From positions 558,001-622,000 of the forward strand of contig NZ_CP029488.1 in assembly GCF_003177035.1 (NCBI RefSeq): DNA of 64,000 nucleotides, in the 5' to 3' direction. The stretch comes from Salinisphaera sp. LB1 (GTDB lineage Bacteria; Pseudomonadota; Gammaproteobacteria; Nevskiales; Salinisphaeraceae). Under the pieces are notes generated by a model. It was not told the origin of the DNA. It searched no databases and worked only from the letters and a program-made list of their open reading frames with translations. The position numbers were made by a program, and so were the translations under genes. Position 1 is the first letter of the stretch, and every line of letters starts with the position of its first letter. Shown here piece by piece: positions 19,289 to 31,037 of the stretch.

Positions 19289-21823
19289 ATGAGCCGAAAT
19301 CTCGTCATCGTGGAGTCCCCGGCCAAGGCCCGGACCATCGAGAAATATCTGGGCAAGGACTATCAGGTCCTGGCTTCGTACGGCCACGTGCGCGACCTGA
19401 TCCCGAAGGAAGGCGCGGTCGATACCGACAACGACTTCGCGATGCACTACGACATCATCGACCGCAACGCCAAGCAGGTCGACAAGATCGCGAAGTCGCT
19501 CAAGCAGTCCGACACGCTGCTGCTCGCGACTGACCCGGACCGCGAAGGCGAGGCGATTGCCTGGCATCTGCTGGAGCTGTTGCGCGATCGCGGTCTGCTT
19601 GAGAACAAGCATGTGGCGCGGGTGGTCTTCCACGAGATCACCAAGCGCGCCGTGGCCCACGCGGTCGAGCATCCGCGCTCGATCTCGAACGATCTGGTCA
19701 ACGCCCAGCAGGCGCGCCGGGCGCTCGACTATCTGGTGGGCTTCAACCTCTCGCCGCTGCTCTGGCGCAAGGTTCAGCGCGGCCTGTCCGCCGGTCGCGT
19801 GCAGAGCCCGGCGTTGCGTCTGATCTGCGAGCGCGACGCCGAGATCGAGGCCTTCGTGCCCGAGGAATACTGGCGCATCGAGGCCAAGGCCGAGAAGGAC
19901 GACATCCCCTTTTCCGCGCGACTGGCCCAGCTCGACGGCGAAAAGATCGAGCAATTCACGATCAACGACCAGGGCGGCGCGGACGCGGCCTACGAAAAAC
20001 TCGTGGCCGCAGCCCAGGGCACGCTGCGCGTCGCCCGGGTCGAAAAGAAACAGCGCCGGCGCAACCCGTCGCCGCCGTTCACCACCTCCACGCTGCAACA
20101 GGAAGCCGCGCGCAAGCTCGGCTTCAACGCCCGGCGCACCATGCGCACCGCCCAGGGCCTGTACGAAGGCGTGAAGCTCGGCGACGGCGAAGAAACCGGC
20201 CTGATCACCTACATGCGGACCGACTCGGTGAATCTCGCGGCCGACGCGCTCACCGAAATCCGCCAGACCATCGGCGACCGCTACGGCGACAAGAATCTCC
20301 CGGATTCGCCGCGCACGTTCAAGACCAAGTCCAAGAACGCCCAGGAAGCGCATGAGGCCATTCGCCCGACCGCCAGCGCGCGCATTCCGAGCGAGATCAA
20401 GCAGTATCTGACATCCGACCAGTTCCGGCTCTATGAACTGGTCTGGCAGCGCACCGTGGCCAGCCAGATGGTGCATGCGCTGTTCGACACCGTCTCGGCC
20501 GATCTGGCCGCGGACGCCGACAACCAGCATCTGTTCCGCGCCAGCGGGCGCACCCTGCGCGAGGCCGGCTTCCTGTCGGTGTACAAGGAAGGGCGCGACG
20601 ATGGCGACAAGGCCGAGGACGACAACGACAAGCGCCTGCCCGCACTGGAAGAAGGCGAAACGATCGCCCTGCAGGAGATCGTGCCGACCCAGCATTTCAC
20701 CGAGCCGCCGCCGCGCTTCACCGAAGCTGCGTTGGTCAAAACACTCGAGGAATACGACATCGGCCGGCCGTCGACCTATGCCGCGATCATCTCCACGCTG
20801 CAGGATCGCGAATACGTCGAGATGGACGGCAAGGCCTTCATGCCGACGCCGCTGGGCAAGATCGTCAACAAGTTCCTGACCGATCACTTCACCCGTTACG
20901 TCGACTACGAGTTCACCGCCAATCTCGAGGATCGGCTGGACGCGGTTTCCCGAGGTGAGCAGGAATGGCGGCCACTGCTGGCCGAGTTCTGGGAACGCTT
21001 CTCCGACCAGATCGAGGCCAAGCAGGATCTGTCGCGCGAGGAGGTCGCCCAGGCCCGCGAACTCGGCACCGACCCCAAAACCGGCAAGCCGGTGATCGTG
21101 CGCATCGGCCGCTATGGCCCGTTCGTGCAGATCGGCTCCAAGGACGACGAGGAAAAACCCAAGTTCGCCGGCCTGCGCAAAGGCCAGGATATGGACAAGA
21201 TCACGCTCGACGAAGCGCTGTATCTGTTCAACCTGCCGCGCGATCTCGGCGAAACGCCGGAGGGTGAGGAGATCCAGGTCAATATCGGCCGCTTCGGCCC
21301 CTATGTGCGTTTTGGCAAGAAGTTCGCTTCGCTCAAGGAGGACGACCCCTACACGATCTCGAAAGAGCGCGCGCTGGAGGTGATCGCCGAGAAGAAGGAA
21401 GCCGACGCCAAGAAGCTGATCAAGCACTTCGAGGCCGAGAACATCAAGGTCCAGCATGGCCCGTTCGGCCCCTACATCACCGATGGCAAGAAGAACGCCA
21501 GCGTGCCCAAGGACATCGAACCCGAATCGCTGACGCTCGAGCAGTGCCAGGAGATCATCGCCAAGGCGCCGGAGAAGAAGAAACGCGGCCGCAAGAACGC
21601 GAAGACGAGCGCCAGCAAGAAAGCCTCGAGCAGCGCCAAGACCAGTAAGACGACGGCATCGAAGGCCAAGACCTCGAAGAGCAAGACAGCCAACGGCAAG
21701 ACGGCGGCCAAAAAAGCGGCCTCGTCGAAAAGCGCATCGCCGCGCAAGGGCGCGGCCAAGACCAAGACTGGCAAGAGCAGTTCGAGCCGCGGCAAGTCAT
21801 CCAGCGGGCCGACTTCCGGCTGA
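19289..21823 (+). CDS. topA: DNA topoisomerase I
   Basis: Type IA topoisomerase that relaxes negative supercoils. It has 844 residues: TOPRIM domain at 1-150 (IVESPAKARTIEKYLG, TDPDREGEAIAWHLLE), and catalytic region to about 590 with the active-site Tyr in YMRTDSVNL near 308. The C-terminal part has no cysteine clusters, so the zinc ribbons of the E. coli enzyme are absent; it has instead three GRxGPxV/GPFGPY-type repeats (about 605-760) and a roughly 80-residue Lys/Ser/Ala-rich tail likely to grip DNA. I chose the ATG at 19289 (MSRNLVIVESPAKA). The 230 nt upstream holds no gene. Confidence 0.96.
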   Translation: MSRNLVIVESPAKARTIEKYLGKDYQVLASYGHVRDLIPKEGAVDTDNDFAMHYDIIDRNAKQVDKIAKSLKQSDTLLLATDPDREGEAIAWHLLELLRDRGLLENKHVARVVFHEITKRAVAHAVEHPRSISNDLVNAQQARRALDYLVGFNLSPLLWRKVQRGLSAGRVQSPALRLICERDAEIEAFVPEEYWRIEAKAEKDDIPFSARLAQLDGEKIEQFTINDQGGADAAYEKLVAAAQGTLRVARVEKKQRRRNPSPPFTTSTLQQEAARKLGFNARRTMRTAQGLYEGVKLGDGEETGLITYMRTDSVNLAADALTEIRQTIGDRYGDKNLPDSPRTFKTKSKNAQEAHEAIRPTASARIPSEIKQYLTSDQFRLYELVWQRTVASQMVHALFDTVSADLAADADNQHLFRASGRTLREAGFLSVYKEGRDDGDKAEDDNDKRLPALEEGETIALQEIVPTQHFTEPPPRFTEAALVKTLEEYDIGRPSTYAAIISTLQDREYVEMDGKAFMPTPLGKIVNKFLTDHFTRYVDYEFTANLEDRLDAVSRGEQEWRPLLAEFWERFSDQIEAKQDLSREEVAQARELGTDPKTGKPVIVRIGRYGPFVQIGSKDDEEKPKFAGLRKGQDMDKITLDEALYLFNLPRDLGETPEGEEIQVNIGRFGPYVRFGKKFASLKEDDPYTISKERALEVIAEKKEADAKKLIKHFEAENIKVQHGPFGPYITDGKKNASVPKDIEPESLTLEQCQEIIAKAPEKKKRGRKNAKTSASKKASSSAKTSKTTASKAKTSKSKTANGKTAAKKAASSKSASPRKGAAKTKTGKSSSSRGKSSSGPTSG

Positions 21824-21946
21824 TCGGATTCAGCGCCGGTGCACCCCACAGGCCGCTGATCCAGCGTACAATTCGAGGCCGTTTTCCGGGTCGCTGTCCG
21901 GGGCCGTGGCCCCGGTGATCCAGTCTCGCTTCCGGGGGAACCCGCC

Positions 21947-22516
21947 ATGAACGGTATTCATGTATCGCCGCATCGACTGCGCCGGGCGGCGCGCACGCTG
22001 GCCGAGGGCGGCATCGTCGCGCACGCCACCGAAGGCGTCTGGGGCCTGGCTGCCGACGCCTTCGATGCGGATGCGGTGTGGCGCGTCATCGCCGCCAAGC
22101 AGCGCGACGTTGCGCGCGGACTGATCGTGGTCGCCGCCGACTCGGCCCAGCTTGCACCGCTGGTCGACCCCGATGCCAGCACCGCCTGGCAACGCGCCGT
22201 CGAATCCTGGCCCGGGCCGACCACTTGGCTGTTGCCCGCGCGGGCCGATGCGCCGTGGTGGCTGACCGGCGGCCAGTCCACGATCGCCCTGCGCGAGACG
22301 GCCCACGCGCTGACACGCGCGCTGTGTCGCGAATTCGGCGGCCCGATTGTTTCCACCAGTGCCAACGTATCCGGGCGCCCGCCGGTGGACTCGCCATGGC
22401 GCGCCCGAGCATGCTTTGGCGACCGTATCGACATGGTGCTAGGCGGACGTGCCGACACGCCCGGCCGAGCCAGTACCATCCGCAACGCCAGTACCAACGA
22501 GACTATCCGTGGCTAA
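21947..22516 (+). CDS. tsaC: Threonylcarbamoyl-AMP synthase TsaC
   Basis: YrdC/Sua5-domain enzyme making threonylcarbamoyl-AMP for the t6A modification of ANN-decoding tRNAs. It has 189 residues, the short TsaC form without the Sua5 domain. [20 protein letters not shown] near 21-40 and [15 protein letters not shown] near 132-146 are the substrate-binding segments. Its partner tsaD is in the same window at 29.5 kb. The stop overlaps the hemF GTG start by 8 nt. Confidence 0.94.
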   Translation: MNGIHVSPHRLRRAARTLAEGGIVAHATEGVWGLAADAFDADAVWRVIAAKQRDVARGLIVVAADSAQLAPLVDPDASTAWQRAVESWPGPTTWLLPARADAPWWLTGGQSTIALRETAHALTRALCREFGGPIVSTSANVSGRPPVDSPWRARACFGDRIDMVLGGRADTPGRASTIRNASTNETIRG

Positions 22517-23447
22517 ATCCAACTCCGCGCACGACGTCGCCGACCCCGACGCCGCGACCGCCTATTTCCGCGACCTGCAGAACCGCATCGTCGAACGTCT
22601 GGCCGCCTTCGAACCCAGCGCGCGTTTTCATGCCGACACCTGGACCCGCGCCGAGGGCGGGGGCGGTGATACCCGCGTTCTGGCCGATGGCGAGGTATTC
22701 GAACGCGCGGGCGTGAATTTCTCGCGCGTGCTGGGCGGTGAGCTGCCGGCCTCGGCATCGGCGCGGCGGCCCGAGCTGGCCGGGCGCTCGTTCATTGCCA
22801 CCGGCGTGTCGCTGGTGATCCACCCGCGCAACCCCTATGTCCCGACCTCGCACGCCAACGTGCGCCTGTTCGTGGCCGAGAAAGCGGGCGAGGATCCGGT
22901 CTGGTGGTTCGGCGGCGGCTTCGATCTGACCCCCTACTATCCGTTCACCGAAGACGCCGTGGCCTGGCACCGTGCCGCGCACGCCGCCTGCGCCCCGTTT
23001 GGCGAGGATCTGTATCCGCGCTTCAAGCACTGGTGCGACGAATACTTTTATCTGCCGCACCGCGACGAAACGCGCGGCATCGGCGGGCTATTCTTCGACG
23101 ACTTCAACGAACTGAGCTTCGCCGACGCGCTGGCGTTCGTGCAGTCGGTAGGCGATGGCTTCATCGAAGCCTATGCGCCGATCGTGGAAAAACGACGGCA
23201 TCACGACTGGGGCGAACGCGAGCGCGCGTTTCAGCTGTACCGGCGCGGGCGCTATGTCGAGTTCAACCTGCTCTACGACCGGGGCACGCTGTTCGGCCTG
23301 CAGTCGCGCGGGCGCACCGAATCGATCCTCATGTCGATGCCGCCGCTGGTGGCCTGGCAATACGGCTTCACGCCCGAGCCCGGCTCGCCCGAGGCAGCCC
23401 TCACCGAGCGTTTTCTGGTGCCGCGTGATTGGCTGACGGCGGAATAG
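22509..23447 (+). CDS. hemF: Oxygen-dependent coproporphyrinogen III oxidase
   Basis: Oxidative decarboxylation of coproporphyrinogen III in haem synthesis, using O2. It has 312 residues. The family signature [17 protein letters not shown] near 137-153 and [28 protein letters not shown] near 257-284 are present. The start is GTG at 22509, inside the tsaC end; no nearby ATG fits. An OxyR gene follows after 16 nt. Confidence 0.96.
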   Translation: MAKSNSAHDVADPDAATAYFRDLQNRIVERLAAFEPSARFHADTWTRAEGGGGDTRVLADGEVFERAGVNFSRVLGGELPASASARRPELAGRSFIATGVSLVIHPRNPYVPTSHANVRLFVAEKAGEDPVWWFGGGFDLTPYYPFTEDAVAWHRAAHAACAPFGEDLYPRFKHWCDEYFYLPHRDETRGIGGLFFDDFNELSFADALAFVQSVGDGFIEAYAPIVEKRRHHDWGERERAFQLYRRGRYVEFNLLYDRGTLFGLQSRGRTESILMSMPPLVAWQYGFTPEPGSPEAALTERFLVPRDWLTAE

Positions 23448-23463
23448 ACTATAAGCTTGATAG

Positions 23464-24432
23464 ATGATGCATATCACACTCACCGAATTGCGTTATCTGA
23501 TCGCGCTCGACAAGGAGCGCCACTTCGGTCGTGCGGCCAAGCGCGCGTTCGTGAGCCAGCCAACGCTGTCGGTTGCGGTCAAGAAGCTGGAAGGCGAACT
23601 CGGCGTCACCGTGTTCGAGCGCAACCGCGGCGAGGCCCGGGTCACGCCGATCGGCCGGCGCATCATCGAACAGGCCTATCGCGTGATGGGCGAGGTCAGC
23701 GCGCTGGAGGCGGTGGCCGAACAGGGCCGCGACGAGCTCAAGGGCCCACTCAGGCTCGGCGTGATCTATACCGTCGGCCCCTATTTGCTACCGCACCTGA
23801 TCCCGCGCCTGCGCGAGAGCACGCCCGAGATGCCGCTGATCATCGAGGAGAACCTCACCGGCAACCTCACCCAGCAACTGCGTAACAACGAGCTGGACGC
23901 GGTCATCGTGGCGATGCCCTATGAGGTGCCGGGCGTGGCGACCTGGCCCATCTACGATGAATCGTTCGTGGTGGTCATGCCGCAGAATCATCCCTGGACC
24001 GAACGCGATGCCATCGAGCCCAATGAGCTGGCGCGCGACAACCTGTTGCTGCTCGGCCCGGGCCATTGCTTCCGCGACCAGGTGCTGGCCCTGTGCGCCG
24101 AATGTCGCGAATCCGAGGACGCCAACCGGGCCCGCTCCGGCTCCAGCCTGGAAACCATTCGACATATGGTCGCCAGCGGCCTCGGGGTGACGGTCCTGCC
24201 CTGCTCGTCGATCCCCAATCTGGCCGCCGAGTCGCGTCTGCTCGAGACCCGGCCGTTCGCCGGCGAGCCCCCACAGCGCCAGATCGCCATCGCCTGGCGC
24301 CGAAGCTTCCCGCGGCCCAAGGCGATCACGGCCCTGCGCGCGGCCGTGATGCAATGCGACCCCGCCGGGGTCACGCTGTTGCCTGACGCTGTTGCCAGCA
24401 ACGCCGACGAAGCCATCCTGGACGCCTCCTAG
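23464..24432 (+). CDS. oxyR: Hydrogen peroxide sensor and activator OxyR
   Basis: LysR-type regulator with 322 residues. The N-terminal winged helix includes LRYLIALDKERHFGRAAKRAFVSQPTLS. The redox region has LLLGPGHCFRDQVLALCAEC near 196-215; the first Cys and the second nine residues later match the spacing of the disulfide-forming pair of OxyR, which separates it from generic LysR proteins. It sits 16 nt after hemF; a possible TATAAG lies 10 nt before the ATG, so it may also have its own start. Target genes are not visible here. Confidence 0.9.
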   Translation: MMHITLTELRYLIALDKERHFGRAAKRAFVSQPTLSVAVKKLEGELGVTVFERNRGEARVTPIGRRIIEQAYRVMGEVSALEAVAEQGRDELKGPLRLGVIYTVGPYLLPHLIPRLRESTPEMPLIIEENLTGNLTQQLRNNELDAVIVAMPYEVPGVATWPIYDESFVVVMPQNHPWTERDAIEPNELARDNLLLLGPGHCFRDQVLALCAECRESEDANRARSGSSLETIRHMVASGLGVTVLPCSSIPNLAAESRLLETRPFAGEPPQRQIAIAWRRSFPRPKAITALRAAVMQCDPAGVTLLPDAVASNADEAILDAS

Positions 24433-24494
24433 GGCCCCGACGCCAACAGCGGATACGGTACACTCGCCCGATCATCCGCCGACTCCGATCCGCC

Positions 24495-26422
<1,928 letters not shown>

Positions 26423-26423
<1 letters not shown>

Positions 26424-27670
26424 TGCAGCGCTATCTGGTCGGCGGCGCCGTACGCGACGCATTTCTCGGGCTGGCGAGCTCCGATCGCGACTGGGTCGTG
26501 GTGGGCGCCACGCCGGAAGAGATGACCGCCGCCGGCTATACGCCGGTCGGCCGCGATTTTCCGGTCTTCCTGCACCCGGATACGCGCGAGGAACACGCGC
26601 TGGCACGTACTGAACGCAAGTCCGGACGCGGCTATCACGGTTTCGTGTTTCATACCGGTGCCGACGTCACGCTGGAGGCCGATCTCGCCCGGCGCGACCT
26701 GACCATCAACGCCATGGCCCGCGCCGACGACGGCACGCTGATCGACCCCTACGGCGGCCGGGCCGATATCGAGGCCCGCGTGCTGCGGCATGTCTCCGAC
26801 GCCTTTGCCGAGGACCCGGTGCGGCTATTGCGGCTGGCGCGCTACTACGCCCGTTTCGCGCCGCTGGGCTTCACGGTGGCCGCGGAGACCATGACGCTGG
26901 CACGCGAGATGGTTGCCGCCGGCGAAATCGATCATCTGGTGCCCGAGCGGGTCTGGGCGGAGATGGAGCGCGCACTGATGGGCGCCGAACCCCAGCTTTT
27001 CTTCCACCTGCTGCGCGCGACCGGCGCCCTGGCCGTCGTACTGCCGGAACTGGATGCACTGTTCGGCGTGCCGCAGCCGGTGCAATACCACCCCGAGATC
27101 GACAGCGGCGTGCACACCCTGCTGGTCCTGGCCCAGTGCGCGCGGACCGAAGCCAGCCTCGCGGCGCGCTATGCCGCGATCTGTCACGACTTCGGCAAGG
27201 CCAGCACGCCGGCCGCGTTCCTGCCGGGCCACCGCGGCCATGAGGAGCGCGGGGTCGTGCCCACCGACGCGGCCAGCGCGCGCCTCGGCGTACCCAAGCG
27301 CCTGCGCGAGACCGCCCGGTTGATCACACGCTGGCACACCCACCTGCATCGCATCGACGAACTTCGGCCGGGCACGGTGCTCAAGCTGCTCGAAGCGATG
27401 GATGCCTTCCGTCGCCCCGACCGGCTCGAGGATCTGATCGCGGCATGCACCGCGGACGTGCGCGGCCGGCTCGGCTACGAGGATCGCGCCTATCCGCAGG
27501 CCGATCGGATCCGGGCCGCGCGGGCGGCGGCCGCGGGCATCGATGGCGCCGCGCTGGCCGCACGCGGCCTCAAGGGCCCGGAGATCGGCCGGGTTCTGCG
27601 CCAGGAACGCATCCGCGCGATCGCGGCCGCACTCACCACTGCCCCGACCGACGCAGGAGCGCAACCATGA
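26423..27670 (+). CDS. cca: CCA-adding tRNA nucleotidyltransferase with HD domain
   Basis: Adds or repairs the 3' CCA of tRNAs. It has 415 residues: nucleotidyltransferase core with GGAVRDAFLG near 6-15 and RDLTINAMARADDG near 92-105, an RNA-binding helical region, and a C-terminal HD phosphohydrolase domain (YAAICHDFGKAS near 250) as in the class II enzyme of gammaproteobacteria. It begins at the slt stop and overlaps the next gene by 4 nt. Confidence 0.95.
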
Positions 27671-28404
27671 CCGACCCGCAATCCGTTGTCGAAACGGCCC
27701 CGGTCGTCGTCACCGGGGCCAATCGCAACGTGGGCACGCACCTGGCGCATCGTTTTCTCGATGACGGTTTCGCCGTGATCGCGCAATATCGAACCCCCAC
27801 GCAGGCGATCGCGGATCTGGCCGATCGCGGCGCGCTCCCGATTCAGGGCGATTTCGCCGACACCGATTCGATTCTGGCCGTGGCGGACGCGATCGCCGGG
27901 CGTGCATCGCGTATTCGCGCCCTCATCCACAACGCCTCGGCGTTCTCGCCGACTGACGACGATGCCGAGGCGGCGTCCGCACAGTTCCAGGCGTTCTTCG
28001 AGGTGCACATGCGCGCGCCCTATCTGCTCAACACCCGGCTGGCCGATCGTGTTCGGGCGGCCGAGGGCGCCGGCGACATCGTGCACATCACCGATATCTA
28101 TGCCGACAACCCGGCGCCGCCGTACGATATTTACTGCGCCACCAAGGCGGGTCTGCAGAATCTGGCGATTGCCTTTGCCAAGCGGCTGGCGCCGGAGGTG
28201 AAGGTCAATGTCATCCAGCCCGGGCCGATCACCTTCGAGGATTGGGCCGATGCCGAGCAGCGCGCCCAGGTGCTCGACAGCACACCGCTCGGTCGCACCG
28301 GCGCGCCGGAAGACATCTATCGCGCCGTGCGCGCCGTCCTGGACAACGACTACCAGACCGGGGCCATGGTCGCGGTGGACGGCGGGCGGCGATTGGGACG
28401 ATAG
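27667..28404 (+). CDS. folM: Short-chain reductase, FolM/pteridine reductase-like
   Basis: 245-residue SDR with the NADPH-binding TGANRNVG near residues 15-22, NAG variant HNASAF near 90, and catalytic YxxxK as YDIYCATKAG near 152-161. The Arg/Asn in the nucleotide loop and closeness to folK and folB (opposite strand, 200 nt away) favour a dihydromonapterin/dihydrofolate reductase of the FolM type over a generic dehydrogenase; substrate is inference. The start overlaps cca by 4 nt. Confidence 0.7.
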   Translation: MTDPQSVVETAPVVVTGANRNVGTHLAHRFLDDGFAVIAQYRTPTQAIADLADRGALPIQGDFADTDSILAVADAIAGRASRIRALIHNASAFSPTDDDAEAASAQFQAFFEVHMRAPYLLNTRLADRVRAAEGAGDIVHITDIYADNPAPPYDIYCATKAGLQNLAIAFAKRLAPEVKVNVIQPGPITFEDWADAEQRAQVLDSTPLGRTGAPEDIYRAVRAVLDNDYQTGAMVAVDGGRRLGR

Positions 28405-28604
28405 CCGCGATCGCGACCGCTCACCCGGCCGGCAGCCACCGCGACGGGGCAAGCCCGAGGCGTGTCGGTTCCCGTGTTGTGCCGGGCGATGGTCTGGCGC
28501 GACGAAAAACGCGCCACGGTGCCCGTAGGCCGCCGGTCAGGACGCGCGTCACGCAAGCCGGTCGCCTAAAGCCTGCCTCAGACCGCGAATGTCTTTGACG
28601 AACC

Positions 28605-29102
28605 CTACGGGGCGCGCGGCGCGTCGAGCGTGATCTCGGTCAACGGCTGGCCCGGTCGATCGAAGGCCGCCCAGAGCTCGCGATAGCTTCGGCCATCGAT
28701 CGGATGCCGGGCTTGCGGGCGAATCTCGGCGAGCGGGCGCAGGACGAAGGCATAATCGAGAATATCGGCCCGGGGCACCCGAATATCGCCATTGTCGAAC
28801 ACGATGTCGCCAAACAGCAGCATGTCGAGATCCAGCGTTCGCGAACCATCGCGTACAGCGAGATCGCGTCCGCCGTCGGCCTCGATGGCGCGCAGCCCGG
28901 CCTGGACTGCTCCGATCGACTCGCCGGTGTCGAACGCCACCACCAGATTCACGAAATCCGCGCCGGAAAAACCGACGGCCGGGCAAGTGTAGATCGGCGA
29001 GACATCGATCGCGCCGAAGCGCTCGGCCAGCCGACCGAGCGCGGCACGCACATGCCGCTCGGGTTCGATATTGGAACCCACGCCGACCACCACTTCAGTC
29101 AT
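28605..29102 (-). CDS. folK: HPPK, 6-hydroxymethyl-dihydropterin pyrophosphokinase
   Basis: Folate pathway kinase transferring pyrophosphate to 6-hydroxymethyl-dihydropterin. It has 165 residues. VVVGVGSNIEPERHVRAAL at the N-terminus and SRTLDLDMLLFGD near 90-102 (consensus RTLDLDLLL) are diagnostic; VPRADILDYAFVLRPLAEI follows. I chose the ATG at 29102 because it gives the standard N-terminus and overlaps the folB stop by 8 nt. Confidence 0.95.
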   Translation of the reverse strand: MTEVVVGVGSNIEPERHVRAALGRLAERFGAIDVSPIYTCPAVGFSGADFVNLVVAFDTGESIGAVQAGLRAIEADGGRDLAVRDGSRTLDLDMLLFGDIVFDNGDIRVPRADILDYAFVLRPLAEIRPQARHPIDGRSYRELWAAFDRPGQPLTEITLDAPRAP

Positions 29103-29454
29103 CTCCGTGCCCCCGCGTGATCCGGATGCCGACACCCTTGGCTCCGCGCAGGGCATGTGGCTTGTCGAGCCGGAGTGTGACGCGCGCGACCGGGAACTCG
29201 TCGAGAATGAGCGCCGCAATACCTTCCGACAGCGTCTCGACCAGGTCGAACTCGCTCGCCTCAACGAAGGCGATCACACGCTTGGCGACGGCCTTGTAGT
29301 CGAGCGTCTTGTCCACGTCATCGGTGGCGGCGGCCTGGCGAATGTCGAAATCCATCTCCAGGTCGACGATCACCCGTTGCCGGATCCGGCGCTCCCAGTC
29401 ATACAGTCCGATGACGGTATCGATGGCCAACTGATCGATGAAGATCGTATCCAC
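29095..29454 (-). CDS. folB: Dihydroneopterin aldolase FolB
   Basis: Converts dihydroneopterin to 6-hydroxymethyl-dihydropterin, the substrate of the adjacent FolK. It has 119 residues. MDTIFIDQLAIDTVIGLYDWERRIRQ is the typical start, with the catalytic Glu of the G-xxxER motif near 22; TLDYKAVAKRVIAFVE lies near 50-65 and a conserved Lys follows in RLDKPHALRGAKGVG. First gene of the leftward folB-folK pair, 57 nt from the end of tsaD. Confidence 0.95.
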   Translation of the reverse strand: MDTIFIDQLAIDTVIGLYDWERRIRQRVIVDLEMDFDIRQAAATDDVDKTLDYKAVAKRVIAFVEASEFDLVETLSEGIAALILDEFPVARVTLRLDKPHALRGAKGVGIRITRGHGDD

Positions 29455-29511
29455 GCATGCTCCCAGCCCGTTGCGGCGAGGCGCAGCTTATCAAAACCAA
29501 ACCCCGCGGAA

Positions 29512-30609
29512 TTACACTGAGCCGACGCGCACGGTGTCTGTTGCGGCCAGCGGCCCGGCTGACGCACGCGGCGGCGCGAGATCCGCCAACGGCCAGCGGG
29601 CCACCGCCGCGGCCGGCGCGATGCCGGGCCGGAACTCGCCACGGCGCAGATAGCCGGTCAGCGCGATCATGGCGGCGTTGTCGGTACAGAACGCCTGACG
29701 CGGGAAATGCAGCGCGAAGCCGTCGCCGGCCGCCCGTTCACCCAGCCCGGCACGCAGTGCGGCGTTGGCCCCGACACCGCCGGCGACGACCAGCCGGCGC
29801 ATCCCCGTCTGCTGGATGGCGCGCGCGCATTTCGCGACCAGCGTATCGACCACCGCCTGCTGAAAACTGGCGGCGATGTCGGCATGGGCCGGGCGCGAGG
29901 CCTCGGCCGCCTTGACCGCCAGCATCACCGCCGTCTTGAGCCCGGAAAAAGAGAAATCCAGCCCGGGCCGCTTGAGCATCGGGCGCGGGAAAGCGTGGGC
30001 GGCCGGATCGCCCTCGGCCGCCAGTGCCGCCAGCGCTGGCCCGCCGGGATAACCGAGTCCCAGCATCTTGGCGCTCTTGTCGAAGGCCTCGCCGACCGCA
30101 TCATCCACGCTGCGCCCGAGCAATCGGTAACGGCCCAGGCCCTCGACCGCCACCAGCAGCGTATGCCCGCCCGAGACCAGCAAAGCAACGTACGGGAATG
30201 CGGGCGCCGGCTCTTCCAGCAATGGCGACAGCAGATGGCCTTCCATGTGATGCACGCCGAGCACCGGCAACCCCAGACTCATGCCGAGCCCGGCTGCCAC
30301 CGAGGCGCCGACCAGCAAGGCGCCCATCAGACCGGGCCCGCGGGTATAGGCGATACCGGACAACTCGGGGTTGCCGGCATCCGCCCGAACGCGCTCGATC
30401 AGCGGCAGCAGCTTGCGGATATGATCGCGCGACGCCAGCTCCGGCACCACGCCGCCGTAGTCGGCGTGCAGCGCCACCTGGCTGTGCAGCGCATGCGCCT
30501 GCAGGCCGGCCTCACTGTAGATGGCAGCGGCGGATTCGTCGCAGGAACTCTCGATGCCAAGGATCGCGAAGGGGCGTTGCAAAGCGGCGCGCTCGGGCGT
30601 ATTATTCAT
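29512..30609 (-). CDS. tsaD: tRNA N6-threonylcarbamoyl transferase TsaD
   Basis: Transfers the threonylcarbamoyl group made by TsaC to A37 of tRNA, with TsaB and TsaE. It has 365 residues of the ASKHA fold: [13 protein letters not shown] near 17-29, metal-binding [12 protein letters not shown] near 118-129, LVSGGHT near 141 and [13 protein letters not shown] near 276-288. It is divergent from rpsU, the classic gammaproteobacterial arrangement. The C-terminal 30 residues are Ala/Pro-rich and atypical. Confidence 0.96.
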   Translation of the reverse strand: MNNTPERAALQRPFAILGIESSCDESAAAIYSEAGLQAHALHSQVALHADYGGVVPELASRDHIRKLLPLIERVRADAGNPELSGIAYTRGPGLMGALLVGASVAAGLGMSLGLPVLGVHHMEGHLLSPLLEEPAPAFPYVALLVSGGHTLLVAVEGLGRYRLLGRSVDDAVGEAFDKSAKMLGLGYPGGPALAALAAEGDPAAHAFPRPMLKRPGLDFSFSGLKTAVMLAVKAAEASRPAHADIAASFQQAVVDTLVAKCARAIQQTGMRRLVVAGGVGANAALRAGLGERAAGDGFALHFPRQAFCTDNAAMIALTGYLRRGEFRPGIAPAAAVARWPLADLAPPRASAGPLAATDTVRVGSV

Positions 30610-30688
30610 CGTCCTATTCTAGCCGGTCGTTCCAACTCGGTCACCGGCACGAAAGTTATACATCAGATTTCCCGGAGAGTGATGCTCA

Positions 30689-30904
30689 ATGCCTAGCGTA
30701 CGCGTCAAAGAGAACGAGCCGTTTGAAGTCGCACTGCGTCGTTTCAAGCGCAGTTGCGAAAAAGCCGGCGTCGTGACCGAAGTACGCCGTCGCGAGTTCT
30801 TCGAAAAGCCCTGCCAGACTCGCAAGCGCAAGCGCGCGGCCGCCGTCAAGCGCCACGCCAAGCGCATACAGCGGGAACAGCAGCGCTTTACGCGCCAGTA
30901 TTGA
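30689..30904 (+). CDS. rpsU: 30S ribosomal protein S21
   Basis: 71-residue basic ribosomal protein. [27 protein letters not shown] is the standard N-terminus and an Arg/Lys-rich C-terminus follows. GGAGAG lies 11 nt before the ATG. A TTATAC at about 30655-30660 could be its -10. It heads the macromolecular synthesis group rpsU-yqeY-dnaG-rpoD. Confidence 0.98.
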   Translation: MPSVRVKENEPFEVALRRFKRSCEKAGVVTEVRRREFFEKPCQTRKRKRAAAVKRHAKRIQREQQRFTRQY

Positions 30905-30916
30905 TCCTGGCCGTCG

Positions 30917-30959
30917 CATCGATTCACGAATCGATTGCGGCAATCGATTTGAATCGATG
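30917..30959 (+). repeat. Nested ATCGAT hairpin between rpsU and yqeY
   Basis: A 43-nt double palindrome: outer arms CATCGATTC (30917-30925) and GAATCGATG (30951-30959), inner arms AATCGATTGC (30929-30938) and GCAATCGATT (30940-30949) around a single G. Small bulges (ACG on one side, T on the other) separate the two stems. It has no U-tract and lies just before a proper terminator, so it is likely an mRNA end-protecting or processing structure. Confidence 0.75.
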
Positions 30960-30964
30960 ATTGC

Positions 30965-30988
30965 AGCGGCCCCAGGGCCGCTGTTTTT
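30965..30988 (+). terminator. Rho-independent terminator after rpsU
   Basis: Perfect 7-bp stem AGCGGCC/GGCCGCT with a CCAG loop, followed by GTTTTT. It would end or attenuate rpsU transcripts before yqeY, as the rpsU-dnaG terminator does in E. coli, letting S21 be made in excess over primase and sigma factor. Confidence 0.85.
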
Positions 30989-31037
30989 GTGTCGGTATCT
31001 CGTGCGTATTTCATCACTCGTGTCAGGGAGTTCGAAC

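Noticed and set aside
19055-21457. 800-codon open frame on the minus strand across topA
   Set aside because: It lies wholly antisense to a clear topoisomerase I gene, has His/Asp/Leu-rich composition typical of GC-rich shadow frames, and shows no motif.
30917-30959. ATCGAT hairpin as a rho-independent terminator
   Set aside because: No U-tract follows it; the real terminator lies just downstream at 30965-30988.
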